64,000 nucleotides of DNA, taken from positions 2,457,369 to 2,521,368 of the forward strand of contig LNGK01000003.1 in the NCBI GenBank assembly GCA_001510575.1. The letters are read 5' to 3'. The position numbers and the translations under genes are program-made. This DNA is from Knoxdaviesia capensis. Its lineage: Eukaryota > Ascomycota > Sordariomycetes > Microascales > Gondwanamycetaceae. Below are positions 33,501 through 44,378 of the stretch, piece by piece (the stretch's first letter is position 1; each line of letters begins with the position of its first letter). A model generated the notes under the pieces. It had not been told where the DNA came from, did not search any database, and saw only the letters and a list, made by a program, of their open reading frames with translations.

Positions 33501-36033
33501 CGCTCGGGGCAACCGGGGATCCACCAGTCGGGCTGTACAACTGAACGCTGTCATCGGCGGGAAAGCCCACGAAGAAGTAGGGCGGAGCAGGAGTGGGAAG
33601 AGAAGGGGAGGGGGTCTGGGGCCGGTCCACAACCGCCGACTCGGAGGTATCATCGGTGGCGAATCCATCGCCGTCGGTCACGCCGCGCGGATGATACCGC
33701 GAGAAGACGTTGTGGAGAGGCCGGCCCACGTTGTCGTACGCCACAAGGACGTCCTGGTCCCTCATCGACTCAAACGCCAGAGTCCACTTCTCCCAGACTC
33801 GGATGCGAGTGATCAGCTCGGCAGCAAAGTTGATCGGAAGAGGGAGGGCATGCAGCCATTTCACAAGTGCACTACCCGGCGCAAAAAGATCGATCTCCAG
33901 GTGCCGGGCCTTCACCCAGGAGATCAGCACTTTTGCCGCCAACCCGCTCACAATATTCACGCCGGGCATCTGGCTCCAAGTCACTCCGTACTCGGCCTGC
34001 CGGGAGATATTGTTGGGGCCCCTGTTAACAGGGGGGTAGAAATCCAGGTCGATAAACGCCCTGGACCCACGAGGCTGCAATCCCTCCAACGTCTCTTCCG
34101 TCGAATCGCCGGGGGTCGCCGACGGGCTGTCCACGGAAGCACCGGCATCGTCTGGCTCGCCAGGCTCCGACTTGTAGCAGGATTGCTCCTTTCCACGCGC
34201 CGTCGCAATGACGTCCAGGACTCTCGGGAGCGTGCCAATATGCATCAGCTGGCAATTGTAAATCCCCAGCTTAGCAAGATGCGGGAGGCTCGGAATGATC
34301 GCCGCTACCAACCGGACGTCCAACCACGGGACCTGGTTGAAATCCAGGACCGTGATGCAGTTGGACGCGTTGTCTAGTGCAATTAGGAGGCTTCTCATTG
34401 CTGAGAAGCGCTCCGCCTCGCTTCGCACGAACATTCCTTTGCCTTCCACATTGCTCGCTCCCGAGTTCCGGACACTGTCCGCCGTGCCGGGCCGGGCCTG
34501 ACCCACCGCCCCCGTCCGATTCTTTCCCTCGGCCACCTCCGAAGCCAGCGCCAGATCTGGGTGATCACCCCACTGGGACTGTATGCCTCGCGCGATGGCC
34601 TTGGTCACTGCCACCCGTTCGTCGTACGCGACTCCGAGCTTTGGCTGGAACAGGACCATGGGGTTCGTCACCACGTCCAGGCGTTCATTCCCGTGAACAT
34701 GCTCAACCTCGTGAGCGTATTCCCGGCAACTACTAACCCGCACAATGGGAGAAGCCCCCAGTCTATCCCGCGCCGCCGCCGGAAGCGCGGCCCTCTCCTG
34801 GGTGGAGAGATTGACGAGGTTGAACTCGCCAGCGTCTCCATTCCAGATGTCAAGGCACGACGCCACAAGTAGCATCATGTCCTGACACGTCTGCGAAAGG
34901 TTGGCAGCCACCGTATGCCGCGCGAAGAGGTACGGCGCCATGATGTGACCTATCCGCCCGAGCGTCACAACAATCGGCACCGCACGGTTCTCCGCTGCCC
35001 GCGGCAGGGACGCCGCTGCCAAACCACCTTCCGCATCCCGAAAAGGCACAAACGGGGCTCGCATCATAGGCTTGCCAGGCACCAGGTACGGCCACATGAG
35101 CAACCGCTCTTCCACACTGTGACCGTAGCGCCCCTCGGCAAGCCAATCTCGCATCGAGTCTCCGAGTCCAACGGACTTGGGGACAGGAGAAGCCTTCTCC
35201 AGAAGCATTCGATCGTGCTTCTCCTCCGCATCCTGCATGCCGTAGCCCACGTCGGGGTGGAACCCCGGAAGAGCTCTTGGTCGGACAGATGCCTGAGGCG
35301 CAGGACCGAAGTATCTTGACTTAACGTCGGTCCATCTCAGGGAGTCATCTGTGTCCAGGATCCGGACTTTGTCCTGGACGTTGCCATTTCCCTCGTCCCT
35401 ATCCATCACGGAAGACGGCTGCCCAGGAGAAACCGCGGCACCGCCCGCCTGTTCAATAACAGGCAAGAGAGCAGCGCCGGCAGGTTTCTGATCAGTCTGC
35501 AGCAGCCAGGTCTTGACAGAATCGTCAATGGATAGGGAGATCTGGGCCTTTACCAAGGCCGCAGCGTTTATGCCTCCTCCCTCAGCAACTTGGCCTCTTC
35601 CGCTGCGATGCTGTGAAACAGCATCGGTGAACATGGCCTCCTCGTGGCAACTGTGATAGACAGTGGAAACACTATCATCACCGGCGCCGGAGGAAGCCAG
35701 AGGCTCGTTAGCCAGAAGAGGCTCGAAATTGCCAAAGTCAGCAACCACGCTTTGGTCCGGATGAAGGGTTTGGGGAGGAGCCACATCGGCCTCTGCACCG
35801 TCATCCCGAAGGAGACGGCCAGAAGGCGAGACGATGTTCTCGCTAGGCCCCCGGGGGGTATACTCGGGGTGGGCCAGGTTCAGCTCGCTGTCGACGAACT
35901 TGTTCCACGGAACCGGCACCGAATTCTCGCTTGGCTCGGGGCATGTCCACACGGCGGCGGGACGGCTGGTGCCCTCATGTCTGGCGTTGCTAGCGGCATA
36001 CGCGGACCGAATCTTGCGAGGCTGAGCACTCAT
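30556..36033 (-). CDS. Large uncharacterised fungal protein (about 1825 aa, no intron)
   Basis: I do not recognise this family. The start is taken at the ATG complementary to 36033; the frame stays open for 105 more codons upstream, but that part lies over a TATA-like ATATAA near 36110 and looks untranslated. Visible parts, in order: an acidic, disordered N-terminus; a region around residues 540-710 with LRR-like leucine spacing (LPHLAKLGIYNCQL); two CxxC pairs near 894 and 924 (CSVCEY...CTGC), a possible zinc site; a basic coiled coil about 1185-1270 (many Arg/Lys/Glu/Ala); a Thr-rich degenerate repeat region about 1325-1545 (units like TTETPN); and a disordered Asn/Ser/Pro-rich tail ending in a basic segment. 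It resembles fast-evolving Eurotiomycete hypothetical proteins. Localisation and role are unknown. Confidence 0.75.
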   Translation of the reverse strand: MSAQPRKIRSAYAASNARHEGTSRPAAVWTCPEPSENSVPVPWNKFVDSELNLAHPEYTPRGPSENIVSPSGRLLRDDGAEADVAPPQTLHPDQSVVADFGNFEPLLANEPLASSGAGDDSVSTVYHSCHEEAMFTDAVSQHRSGRGQVAEGGGINAAALVKAQISLSIDDSVKTWLLQTDQKPAGAALLPVIEQAGGAAVSPGQPSSVMDRDEGNGNVQDKVRILDTDDSLRWTDVKSRYFGPAPQASVRPRALPGFHPDVGYGMQDAEEKHDRMLLEKASPVPKSVGLGDSMRDWLAEGRYGHSVEERLLMWPYLVPGKPMMRAPFVPFRDAEGGLAAASLPRAAENRAVPIVVTLGRIGHIMAPYLFARHTVAANLSQTCQDMMLLVASCLDIWNGDAGEFNLVNLSTQERAALPAAARDRLGASPIVRVSSCREYAHEVEHVHGNERLDVVTNPMVLFQPKLGVAYDERVAVTKAIARGIQSQWGDHPDLALASEVAEGKNRTGAVGQARPGTADSVRNSGASNVEGKGMFVRSEAERFSAMRSLLIALDNASNCITVLDFNQVPWLDVRLVAAIIPSLPHLAKLGIYNCQLMHIGTLPRVLDVIATARGKEQSCYKSEPGEPDDAGASVDSPSATPGDSTEETLEGLQPRGSRAFIDLDFYPPVNRGPNNISRQAEYGVTWSQMPGVNIVSGLAAKVLISWVKARHLEIDLFAPGSALVKWLHALPLPINFAAELITRIRVWEKWTLAFESMRDQDVLVAYDNVGRPLHNVFSRYHPRGVTDGDGFATDDTSESAVVDRPQTPSPSLPTPAPPYFFVGFPADDSVQLYSPTGGSPVAPSGFSSADGSASSRRRVVAMKETLYNDILGLIYQSDPVHRREARLLWFRERKHCSVCEYVLPLSLFPDPSKAELQRMTGSLVCTGCMLSGALDQELDHDKRRRKAVYSRLFQQPDHSYPETESPVARNPFVQKVVWTRAEADESRLRFEGHIPRIFDSVTGIPPLQELIAAAFLPRWVDCAVGDGLPERMQARLVVDAEGSFRNARGERCRKVFRQLATETAVACDLNLLLQSYNEGYTISRFNIPQAYVVPVAGVSGLQWSWKLHMLYRIREIDGMAGGAKKPKLFEIDDGHGPRDEGLECDSTTGVPVLRQQLLAALETRYADGRNPAMAELVRGMIDGDRAKERRRKEADAELQRLDEAEMRARAMQEQLEVLQRKAAADRKRRVEEHQRKVERERRQRIEADARKAEAHKKRCAEQVRRKEQEHRRGADGDAACARQPQPDPPKEAGGRHISTLATFVVASRVAQETSNARAQPPSSSMAEGLVIPVMDTARVVAATPATPTSNLASISNLASTEIPHAAIISPLTITTTEIHSIAATDSSNLASAETPNAATAQAPKTVTTETSKTVETKTLMIVTAETPTIVAPTGPNLATTETPNPALTDIPNAASTETLKATTPNLPHIAVTETLNITSSELHKVVAPDTKTPHIAPPKSVATNTPSRAWAKIPTISVTKTSIATTETQMVTTPDMRSTAMSTIAETATASIKPEPAKKPSDQKLSSPVVPPHRRRQLTEIHARIMRAEAMLNGSQQAAPASAADSSTTQPISPINSLISLDGREEPAPTPQPAASTLDLLALLDVNLNNDVQRGYMAAAPNPPPLISLAPEPAAAASNPALSFFPADWHYSGSLFPSFNEQASPAPAEPTTQTRTATTTKKSSPPWPQRKSSNSFSNRNNGPRNNNSRPSTHSTNKNSPLPSNDISPPNENSSSENRPNNRARAWARAERAPSAREISKLSREHKDYDLLVGKVPQVPKPKYKD

Positions 36034-39000
36034 TTTTGCGGTATGTGAAAAAGGTGGAACCGACGGCGTTCTTGAGAAGCAGGGAGTAAACGCGGTCGAA
36101 AGTGTAGCGTTATATACGCTCTTCACAGCAGCAGGTCGACTGGTATGATTCAACTGCAGGTGTGGGGCGTGACTGGGTGTTGTCACGTGTGGTCGAGCAA
36201 GAAACGACGAGCTCGTACAATCGAAGGAATATCGTGAGTCCAACTTCAACTGGTTGGAAAGTCGGGACTGTGTCACAGGCACTTCAAGGAAGACTGATAG
36301 CGAAGTGGTCTGTGTGCTGACTTTGGTCAAGAAAGTGGTTAAATACACACTTCAAAGTCGGGTAGACAAAGCTCTAATAGTAAACAACAAAGTTAGTTCC
36401 ACAGAGTCAGAGTCAAATTCCACATATGATATTGCTGGTTGGCAAACTTACCGTTGAGTTGTCAAGGGGGATCTTAAAATGAGGGTCTCAAGACTCGGAA
36501 AACAGATAGTGAAAGACTGAAACTCCTGAGGGGCAATCAGAAAATTGAAAGGCCAATCAATTGCGCGATTCCAACTTCGAAATCAGGAAATCGGTAAACA
36601 GGAGTCGAGGTCGTCAAAGAATGCTGCAAATAGAGCATCACAGGTCAATGTCAGTATATGAGGGTTTCCAGAGCTATATGGGGGAACCGAATAGGAGAGA
36701 ATGTAAAGAGGAAAGAAAGGAAGAAGCCAAAAGAGAAAAGCAGGCAGAATAAAGGGCAAAACAAAACAAAATACAGAGGTTAGGGCAAAAGGAATGTGTG
36801 GGTGGGTGGTGTAAGTGTAAATATCAAGCATCCAAGTCCTTGCTTGAGTATTTATCTCTTTTGCCCACAACAATAGTAACACAACAATATCACTGGCTAA
36901 GAGTCTGTGATTTGCTTGTCTGCAGTTATGTTTGTTGATAGCCAGAGAGAAAATACAAGCAACATACAAGCAAGACGTCATGAAGATAAATCCTCAATGA
37001 TACCTCCCAGAGCTGTGATGCTGTGGTTTCAGACGACACTCAGTGATGCCAGCCACAATATTTCCCAAACATGAGTCTGAGTGGCACTAGCCAGTACTCT
37101 GGTATCAGGTAAATACTGCTTGGGCAATACACTCCTAGGAAATACCATTGCCATCATCTGGTAGCAGGATCTATCTCATGGAGACAAATTCCCACTTATA
37201 CCAATGTCGGCTGACGTTCACTTCTCAGGGCATCTTGCCCACAAAAGCATCACTTGATGCAGTTGCAACATTTAGAAAGTATTATCACAAGCACTACTTG
37301 TGATAGACATACTTCATGCAATCCGGCAAACCTGGTGCGTGCAAAATAGGCTTGTGGTTCTCTCATGGAAGCCAAGCCAGTCCCAGGACGCAAGGACCAT
37401 GAATAGTATGGTGTATGCTTACCTGAACAACCACGTCTTCCAAACGGGATAAGTAACGTTGAATTCTGAGTCTGATAGTTTCCGTTCAGCTGGTTCCACC
37501 AACTTCTTGTGAGGATCGTGAATAGATATCGCAACTTGACGAAAAGCCAAAAACAGGAAGGTAATCAGGTCAAATCTGAAACATGAATGATTGCAAGGTT
37601 GTTAGTAGATAAACCAAAGATACATGTAAAAGAGAAGGAACTAAGTATGAGCCTGCTACAGCAAAGAAAGCTGCTTCACCCCACCTTAGCCAAAAAGTGA
37701 AGCTATTCCCATATCCCATATGCCTATCAGGACACTGGGCAACAGGATACAGGGAATCACCACTTAGCAATCCCAATGGTTAGAGCAAGGTCAATAAGGA
37801 GAAGGACTTACCAAATCAGTTGATACTAATGACAGTAGAATGATAATGTACCAACAAGAGGCAATGAAAGGGAAGAATGGTCAAGCGATAATCGATGATA
37901 AAGAAGGGGAAGTTTGATGAAAACCAAAGGCTGAGGATAAAAACTGGGAAACACTGGAACAAAAAGTGTGAAGAAAGGAAGAAAAGAAGGAGGGAAAACA
38001 GGAGAGAGCAGAAAGGCTGGAGAAGAGGTCTGTATTTATAGGGTTTTTTTGATACGGCGTAAAGCCCTACCAAATCAACATTTTTGTGCGTGATCTTGTG
38101 AATATCTCGCTTCGAGTCACAAACTCAGGAGAGGAAGGAGGCCGTGCGAATTGCACGGTGTGCACGGCCTTGATCCAGAGCATCAAGGACATCAAGAACA
38201 ATGTGGTGATGCCAAAGAGTGTAAGCATAATAGGTGGTGGTGTCGAGGAGGTGAGATGTGGGATATAAAGGTGTAAGTGGGAGGTTTGAAATGACAGGTA
38301 TTATGGAGCCTAACAAGACCAAAAAGGGAGCATTAAAGGGCCTTGGACTATAGACAGTTAGTCTAATATAGCTTGAATCTAACTGCAGATGGATGTGGCC
38401 GCATCTTGGTGAAGAACATGGGAAAGACAGTCCCTCGCCCCTGCGGAGGGGTGCTGAGTGGGTTGATGCTGCCGTGAGCAGACAGCATCGCCCAATTATG
38501 TAGCACCATCGTGATCCTCAACTCCTCCGCACTTTCAGTCTGGCTTCCGTACTTTCAACCTCCTCCAGTTATGGATGCTGATGTTCTGAGGGCAGCAGCT
38601 CGCCGCCGTTCATATTCAGGGGTAGCCAGCCACGGGTCACCACCTCGGCGGCATTTCTCCCGAAAGTGATGTAGGGACTGACAAACATGGCCAACCGTGA
38701 ATTAACTTACTTGTGCATATAATCCTCTCGTTCTCGGCTACAATCTCTTCATTCAGTACCCCGAACACAGACATAGAGCTGCCAGTTCGTCCCCCAAATC
38801 CTATGGGTCACTAGTGGGTTCACTGAAAGGGTTACTCTTGAGCAGTTCAGGAACAGCACGCCAAAAACATCTTGAAATTCACTATAATTCGAGATATAAG
38901 ACTCACAATGTATGTTACATCTTACGTTTCGCTCTAAGCTTAGTCTTAATAGCCTATTACTTCTTCAACGTGGGAACCAGATGACGATATCTGTAACCCT

Positions 39001-40256
39001 AACCCTAACGCAGCATATTATTCTTGAGCGGAAAGAGCATTCGAGAATGCGTGCACTGTATCTAGCAGCGAGAAAGAAACACTGCCACGGAAGGAGCTCG
39101 GTTGGTCTGCTGAAATGCTCAAGCCCTAATTCTTTCTCTCCTCCTTCTTGGAATCCCGTCCGCGATTCACATCACAAGTGCCACCGGCCATACATTGATC
39201 GTGTCGGCGTCTCGCAGGAAGCATTTACCTGAGCTCTTGGAAATATATTTTGTTGCACAGGGATAAGTATCTCTTATATGTTAAGTCCCGTCATTCATTA
39301 AGATATCCGCAAGTCGTCCAAACACTGCCTCTTATTGTTCGGTTTTCGTTAGGGTTGGGGTATGGTGGATATGGCGAACACCGCGAAATTATTATGCACC
39401 CGAGCAGATTCAGAAGCAGGAACTGCAGCGTTGACACCTCGCTTAGTTAGCATGGCCGTGATTACTTCAATGATTTGGTCGAAACTGCGGTGTTCGCATG
39501 TACTGTCAAGCGACCAGTACGCGAAACACCCGAAAAATGCAGGTTCTCGGCCGTGTTGTGTATGTGCATTAGGTATGTCGCACATCCGTGGCTCAGATCT
39601 CACCGACAGGGGTCAAACCCTTAAGTTCTTTATCCCGAAGAAAACCCAGCCATTTCCGCCCCTCTGATTGGTTGCGTGTCATATTTGGGCCATGTGCGCC
39701 AGCGATAAGATAAGCGGCAAGGTCACCTTACCCAGGCACGGCGCGACCAATCATTTTTCTTACGTCATCCGCATAGAATCGTTTTTATTCGGTTTTGTGG
39801 TGGTTTTTTTTCTCCCCGCGTTACCGATCCTCCGAAATCGAAATGCGGGCTCTTTTTTTTTTTTCTTCTTTTTTTTTCTCTCTTTTTTTCTCTTTTTTTT
39901 TCTCCTAGGTTATCCTCCAAGGTCTCCTCAATACACGTAGAAGTCTTCATTTATTTTTATGTGTCTTCTCCCCACGTCAAGACTGCATATTTTGTTTTGT
40001 CTTGAGGACTTTTCTCTGGGTGATACACAGTTCATTGGTGGTGTTTACTCATTATCAACCTGGTCGTCCTCTTAACCCAGTGCCTAGGGTTTTGTTTGCG
40101 CTCAAACAAGACATCCTTGTGTACACCCCTCGTTCACCCCTCTTCCGTTATCAAAGTTCCTAAAGCCTACGATTGTGTAGATTCTGGTTTCTTTTTTTTC
40201 TTTCTCTTTTTCTCTTCGTACTCAACCCTCACCTCTAACTCTCAACTCCCGTCACA
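36034..40256. other. AT-rich intergenic island between the orphan gene and ade4
   Basis: A 4.2-kb divergent intergenic region is distinctly richer in A and T than its neighbours from about 36.3 to 38.4 kb and has no coding signal. It holds a CACGTG at 36184 and a TATA-like ATATAA near 36110 (both serving the orphan gene), a small inverted repeat around GGCCGTGC...GCACGGCC (38142-38170), a telomere-like stretch at 38994, and T-rich tracts (39850-39905, 40180-40215) leading into ade4. It could contain a decayed, mutation-biased repeat, but no element ends are seen. Confidence 0.5.
38994..39009. repeat. Short interstitial telomere-like CCCTAA repeat
   Basis: TAACCCTAACCCTAAC is 2.7 units of the fungal telomere repeat, about 1.25 kb upstream of ade4. 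It is too short to indicate a chromosome end; it may be a telobox-type protein-binding site or chance. Confidence 0.6.
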
Positions 40257-42431
40257 ATGTGTGGAGTTATTGCGTTGATTCTCGGCAGCGATGCCAATCA
40301 GTGTCTTGCTGCGGCTACGCTGCATGAAGCCATGCATTACCTGCAACATCGCGGCCAGGACAGCTGTGGTATCGCTTGCTCCGCTGCGGGTCGCATTTAC
40401 CAGTGCAAGGGAAACGGCATGGCATCAAAGGTTTGTTTGCGTTGCACCGGTCCTTCCCTCGTCTGATCTCATCTCTTCTTGGCCACTCCAGTGTGAGAAT
40501 ACACCGGATTGCTAATGTACCACCCGCATTTTCTTCCTTACAGGTCTTCGATGATGGACGCCGTATTCAACACCTGTAAGCCTGCTACCCGACACTCCGA
40601 TCTCCTCTCAACTCTCTCTCTCTCGACTGTCCCCCCACGAGCGTGTGACATGAACAATGTGCGAGCTATCTAACCCTTATTTCTTCCCGTTTGTCTCAGC
40701 CCTGGAACGATGGGTGTGGCGCATCTGCGATACCCGACCTCTGGAACCAAGCAGGCTGCCGAGTCTCAGCCCTTTTACGTCAACAGCCCCTATGGCATCT
40801 GCCTCGCCCACAACGGCAATGTCGTCAACGCGCCCGAGCTGCGCAAGTACCTCGACGTGACTGCTCACCGACACGTCAACACTGATAGTGACAGCGAGCT
40901 GTATGTTTTGATACTCTCTGTTGGTTCTGGTGGAAAGCCGGTGGGGGGATGCAGCAGTGTTCAGTTCCTTGTTGCTAACATTTTCTGGCTTCTCTCTGCA
41001 GTATGCTCAACATCTTTGCGAACGAGCTGAACGAGACTGGAAAGGCTCGTGTCAACACTGACGATATCTTCAGCGCCCTGACAAGAATGTACAAGCGCTG
41101 CACTGGTGGTGTATGTAAACACTTGTTCGCTTGAATCCCAAGGGGGGGCTGTGTTTTGGTTACTGATTCTTTTTTTTTTTCTCGTATAGTGGGCTTGCAC
41201 TGCTATGATTGCCGGTTTTGGTAAGTGGTCGTGCTTATGTTTCTGCGTATATCAGAACCACTCGTGAATTATGTTGTCTCAGTCATGAATCATGGAAAAC
41301 TAACCCTTTTTTTCTGTTCATGCAGGTGTGATGGGATTCCGGGATTCGTATGGAATCCGGCCCTTGGTTATCGGCGAGCGGAAATCCGAAACTGCGCCTG
41401 GAACCACCGACTACATGATCGCATCCGAGAGCATTGCCCTCCGCCAGCTTGGCTTCAGAAACATCCGGGATATCAAGCCCGGCGAGGCCGTGTTTATCGA
41501 AAAGGGGGCCGAGCCCGTTTTCCGCCAGGTCGAGGAGCCCAAGGCGTATGCCCCGGATATCTTCGAGTACGTGTACTTTGCCCGTCCCGACACTATCATC
41601 GACGGCATCAGCGTGCACGCGTCCCGGAAGGTTATGGGCTACAAGCTCGCCGACAAGATCCGAGATATCCTGGGCGAAGACGGCCTGAAGGAGATCGACG
41701 CGGTGGTTCCCATTCCCGACACATCGAAGACATCGGCGTTCAGCGTATCGGAACGGCTCGGGATCCCGTACTGCGAGGCGTTTGTGAAGAACCGCTACGT
41801 GTTCCGCACGTTCATCATGCCGGAGCAGGGACTGCGGCAAAAGTCGGTGCGGCGCAAGCTGAGCGCGATCGAGGAGGAGTTCAAGGGCAAGTGCCTGCTA
41901 CTGGTCGACGACAGCATTGTGCGCGGCACGACGAGCAAGGAGATAGTGGCGATGGCGCGCGAGGCGGGCGCGCGCAAGGTGATTTTTGCGAGCTGTGCGC
42001 CGCCCATCACCCACCCGCACGTGTACGGAATCGACCTGGCGTCGCCGCGCGAGCTGATTGCGTCCGACAAGGACCGGTTCCAGATTGCCGAGAGCATTGG
42101 CGCCGACGAGGTGATCTTCCAGGGCCTGGACGACCTGAAGAAGGCGTGCTTGGAGCTGTCGCCGGCCGGCGGCCCCAAGTCGTTTGAGATTGGCGTGTTC
42201 TGCGGATCGTACATCACGCCGGTGCCCCACACCTACTTCGAGATGCTGTCCGATGTCTACGGCGACAAGGCCCGCGCGGCGGACGAGGCCGATGCTATTG
42301 CTGCGGCACAGGCGATCAGCTCCGATGGCCAGCCAACGGCTAATGGCAACGGCGTCCAGAATGAGTCGATCGACCAAGAAGATATCAGCTTGCACAATCT
42401 TGTGGATGACTACACATACACCTCGCGGTAG
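40257..42431 (+). CDS. ade4: Amidophosphoribosyltransferase (purine biosynthesis step 1)
   Basis: This enzyme converts PRPP and glutamine to 5-phosphoribosylamine, the committed step of de novo purine synthesis in the cytosol. Six exons (40257-40430, 40544-40575, 40700-40900, 41002-41110, 41190-41220, 41326-42431) give 550 aa. Introns are 79-124 bp and all restore the family sequence. Processing-free MCGV places the N-terminal nucleophile at Cys2. The glutaminase part has YLQHRGQDSCGI, LRYPTSG and AHNGNVVN. The phosphoribosyltransferase part has the PRPP loop LLLVDDSIVRGTTSKE (about residues 373-388) and the downstream GIDLASPRELIA. The C-terminal tail is short and polar. Two mini-exons of 31-32 bp make this gene easy to mis-predict. 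A pyrimidine-rich leader precedes the ATG. Confidence 0.95.
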
Positions 42432-44282
42432 ATCCTGTGCCCTGGTACCGCCTCTCGTCTTTGGTTAGCTGCGCATTTCCGTGCTGCTCCTCTTCCCCCT
42501 TTTTTATCGATCTTGGTGGGTTCAACAAATGGACGGTCGGTTGCTTATCCACTGGTTGGTGGTTCTGTTTTGCTTTCCTTTTGTCATAAACTTTAGAAGT
42601 CATGCATGAGATATGGTGATGATATCATCCTGTTCGTTTTTCTTGTTTTGCTGCTGTTGTCGATTCTCCATCATGTTTGGGGAGGATATTGTCGGCCCCT
42701 CCCGTACCCTTCCTTCCATCCTTTCTTAGGGTTAGACCCGGGAATTGGCAGGCAAGAAGGCCAGGGTCTTTCTGAGATACGCCTTTTTGCTCGTGGACAT
42801 CTCCTTTTTGGGTGGAATTTTGGATTTATTCTTGATTTTTGATCTCTGTTTTTTCTTATTTTTCTTGCATCAACAGGTATAGAAAAGGAACCGATATAGA
42901 AAAACCGACGGCCTGGGCCATACATACAGATACATATCCAGGCCACACACTACTACATAACGTAGATCCGGTAGAGGTTGGGACACAGGCCCGTTACAAT
43001 AAAACAGTTCACTCTTTGGTCTACACCAAGCCCACCAGGAATATCATGAACATTTTCTCCAGCTTCACAGGGCTCCCCCGGCCGGTTAAGAGACTGGAGC
43101 CATGGCGGACCACCGACCCAAAGTGTGCTAACAACGGTGGTTAGTGCGCCGATCACCACCGGATATAAAACGACGTGGTAGTCAGGTTTCATAGAATTAG
43201 TTGGGAATTGAGGAGTGGCTTGTTGTTGGAGCGACTTAGGGCAACGACCACTCTTGTCAGTAACACTACTAGTACAGTAGTGCAGCACTTGTTTTCCAAG
43301 CGGAACAGCCTTCAAACCAGAGCATGCACTCGCAGGGCGCCAGGAGATATTCGGGTTTCCTAACCCCAATAGCCCTGACGACAGCTGGGCGGATGTTGGG
43401 AATGCGAGCTCCATGCTCAAGGTACTTTGATCATCCAGAGGGAACACTTTTGGAAATGAGTTTCACGAAGCATCACTGATCCAAGTGACCCGTGTGTCAC
43501 ATCATATCCTCGTATCAATTCCATCTGTGATGTTGCAACGGACTCTTGAACCCCACAACCAGTCCCAAGGTCGGTGTCTCCACAGGCTAGACTCAGCCCA
43601 CCGCTTAGGGGGGTATTTAAGCATATCTTGGCCGGAGAAAAGTTGCTCACTTAGGCCAGGGGTCCCTACCACAGAGCTGCACCAGTGGGCAGGGGATGTA
43701 ACAGAACGAGGCGCATGCATGGGGAGCGAGATAAAAGTTAGGCAGAAACCGGCCGATGTGGAGGAGAAAGGCCGCCACACGGAGAGGAAAGGGAAGTATC
43801 TCCGGGACGTTCAGCAAATGCCGGGAAATCGTCGTCGTATTATTGCCAACTGAGAGATGCACAGCCAGGCAACTGCAGGCAGCTGTCCCCAGTTGGCACA
43901 CTACCATGCTCAGTTCCTTCCCCTTCCCCTCCATCACCACATGATAGGTTTCCATGTTCTTCACTCCCAACATTTCTCCTCTCCTCAACATCCAATCTCC
44001 CACGACTTCATTTCTCTCTCGTCAATTGGTTTAGGCAGCTTCGTGGGAGTAAAAAGACACAGCTGGGATAGTCAAAGCTCCCGGCTGAAAAAAGCTACCC
44101 CAACCCATTGCTTCTAGTCTCACCTAGGAGGGAGAAAACGAGCAGAAGTGCGACTATAAAGAGGAGACGCTTTCCCACTTCTCTGGCTTCTTTGGTCCCG
44201 CTTCTTCTTCCAGCTCAATCCAACACCAAAGTAATCCTATTCTTTTATCCTCGTCCGTCACACTATCATCAGTCAACTACAG
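42432..44282. other. Intergenic between ade4 and the DUF4246 gene
   Basis: The first 400 bp are T-rich and fit the ade4 3' UTR. From 42953 to 43447 the minus strand has a 164-codon frame containing PVVIGALTTVV, which faintly recalls the C-terminal part of LINE reverse transcriptases but is otherwise unmatched. The stretch 44170-44280 is pyrimidine-rich and probably the DUF4246 5' leader. Confidence 0.4.
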
Positions 44283-44361
44283 GTAAGCTCTCCAATAGCC
44301 AGCTGGCGTTTGCTATACCCCCCCAAGCTACCAGGACAGCAACCCTAACCCTTGTGTGCAG
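44283..44361 (+). other. Probable 5' UTR intron of the DUF4246 gene
   Basis: A strong donor (CAG|GTAAGC) and acceptor (TGTGTGCAG|C) flank 79 bp, with a CTAAC branch-point sequence about 12 bp before the acceptor. It ends 17 bp before the ATG. The internal AACCCTAACCC is thus better explained as branch-point context than as a telomere-like site. Confidence 0.6.
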
Positions 44362-44378
44362 CCCCCATCGCCAACACC

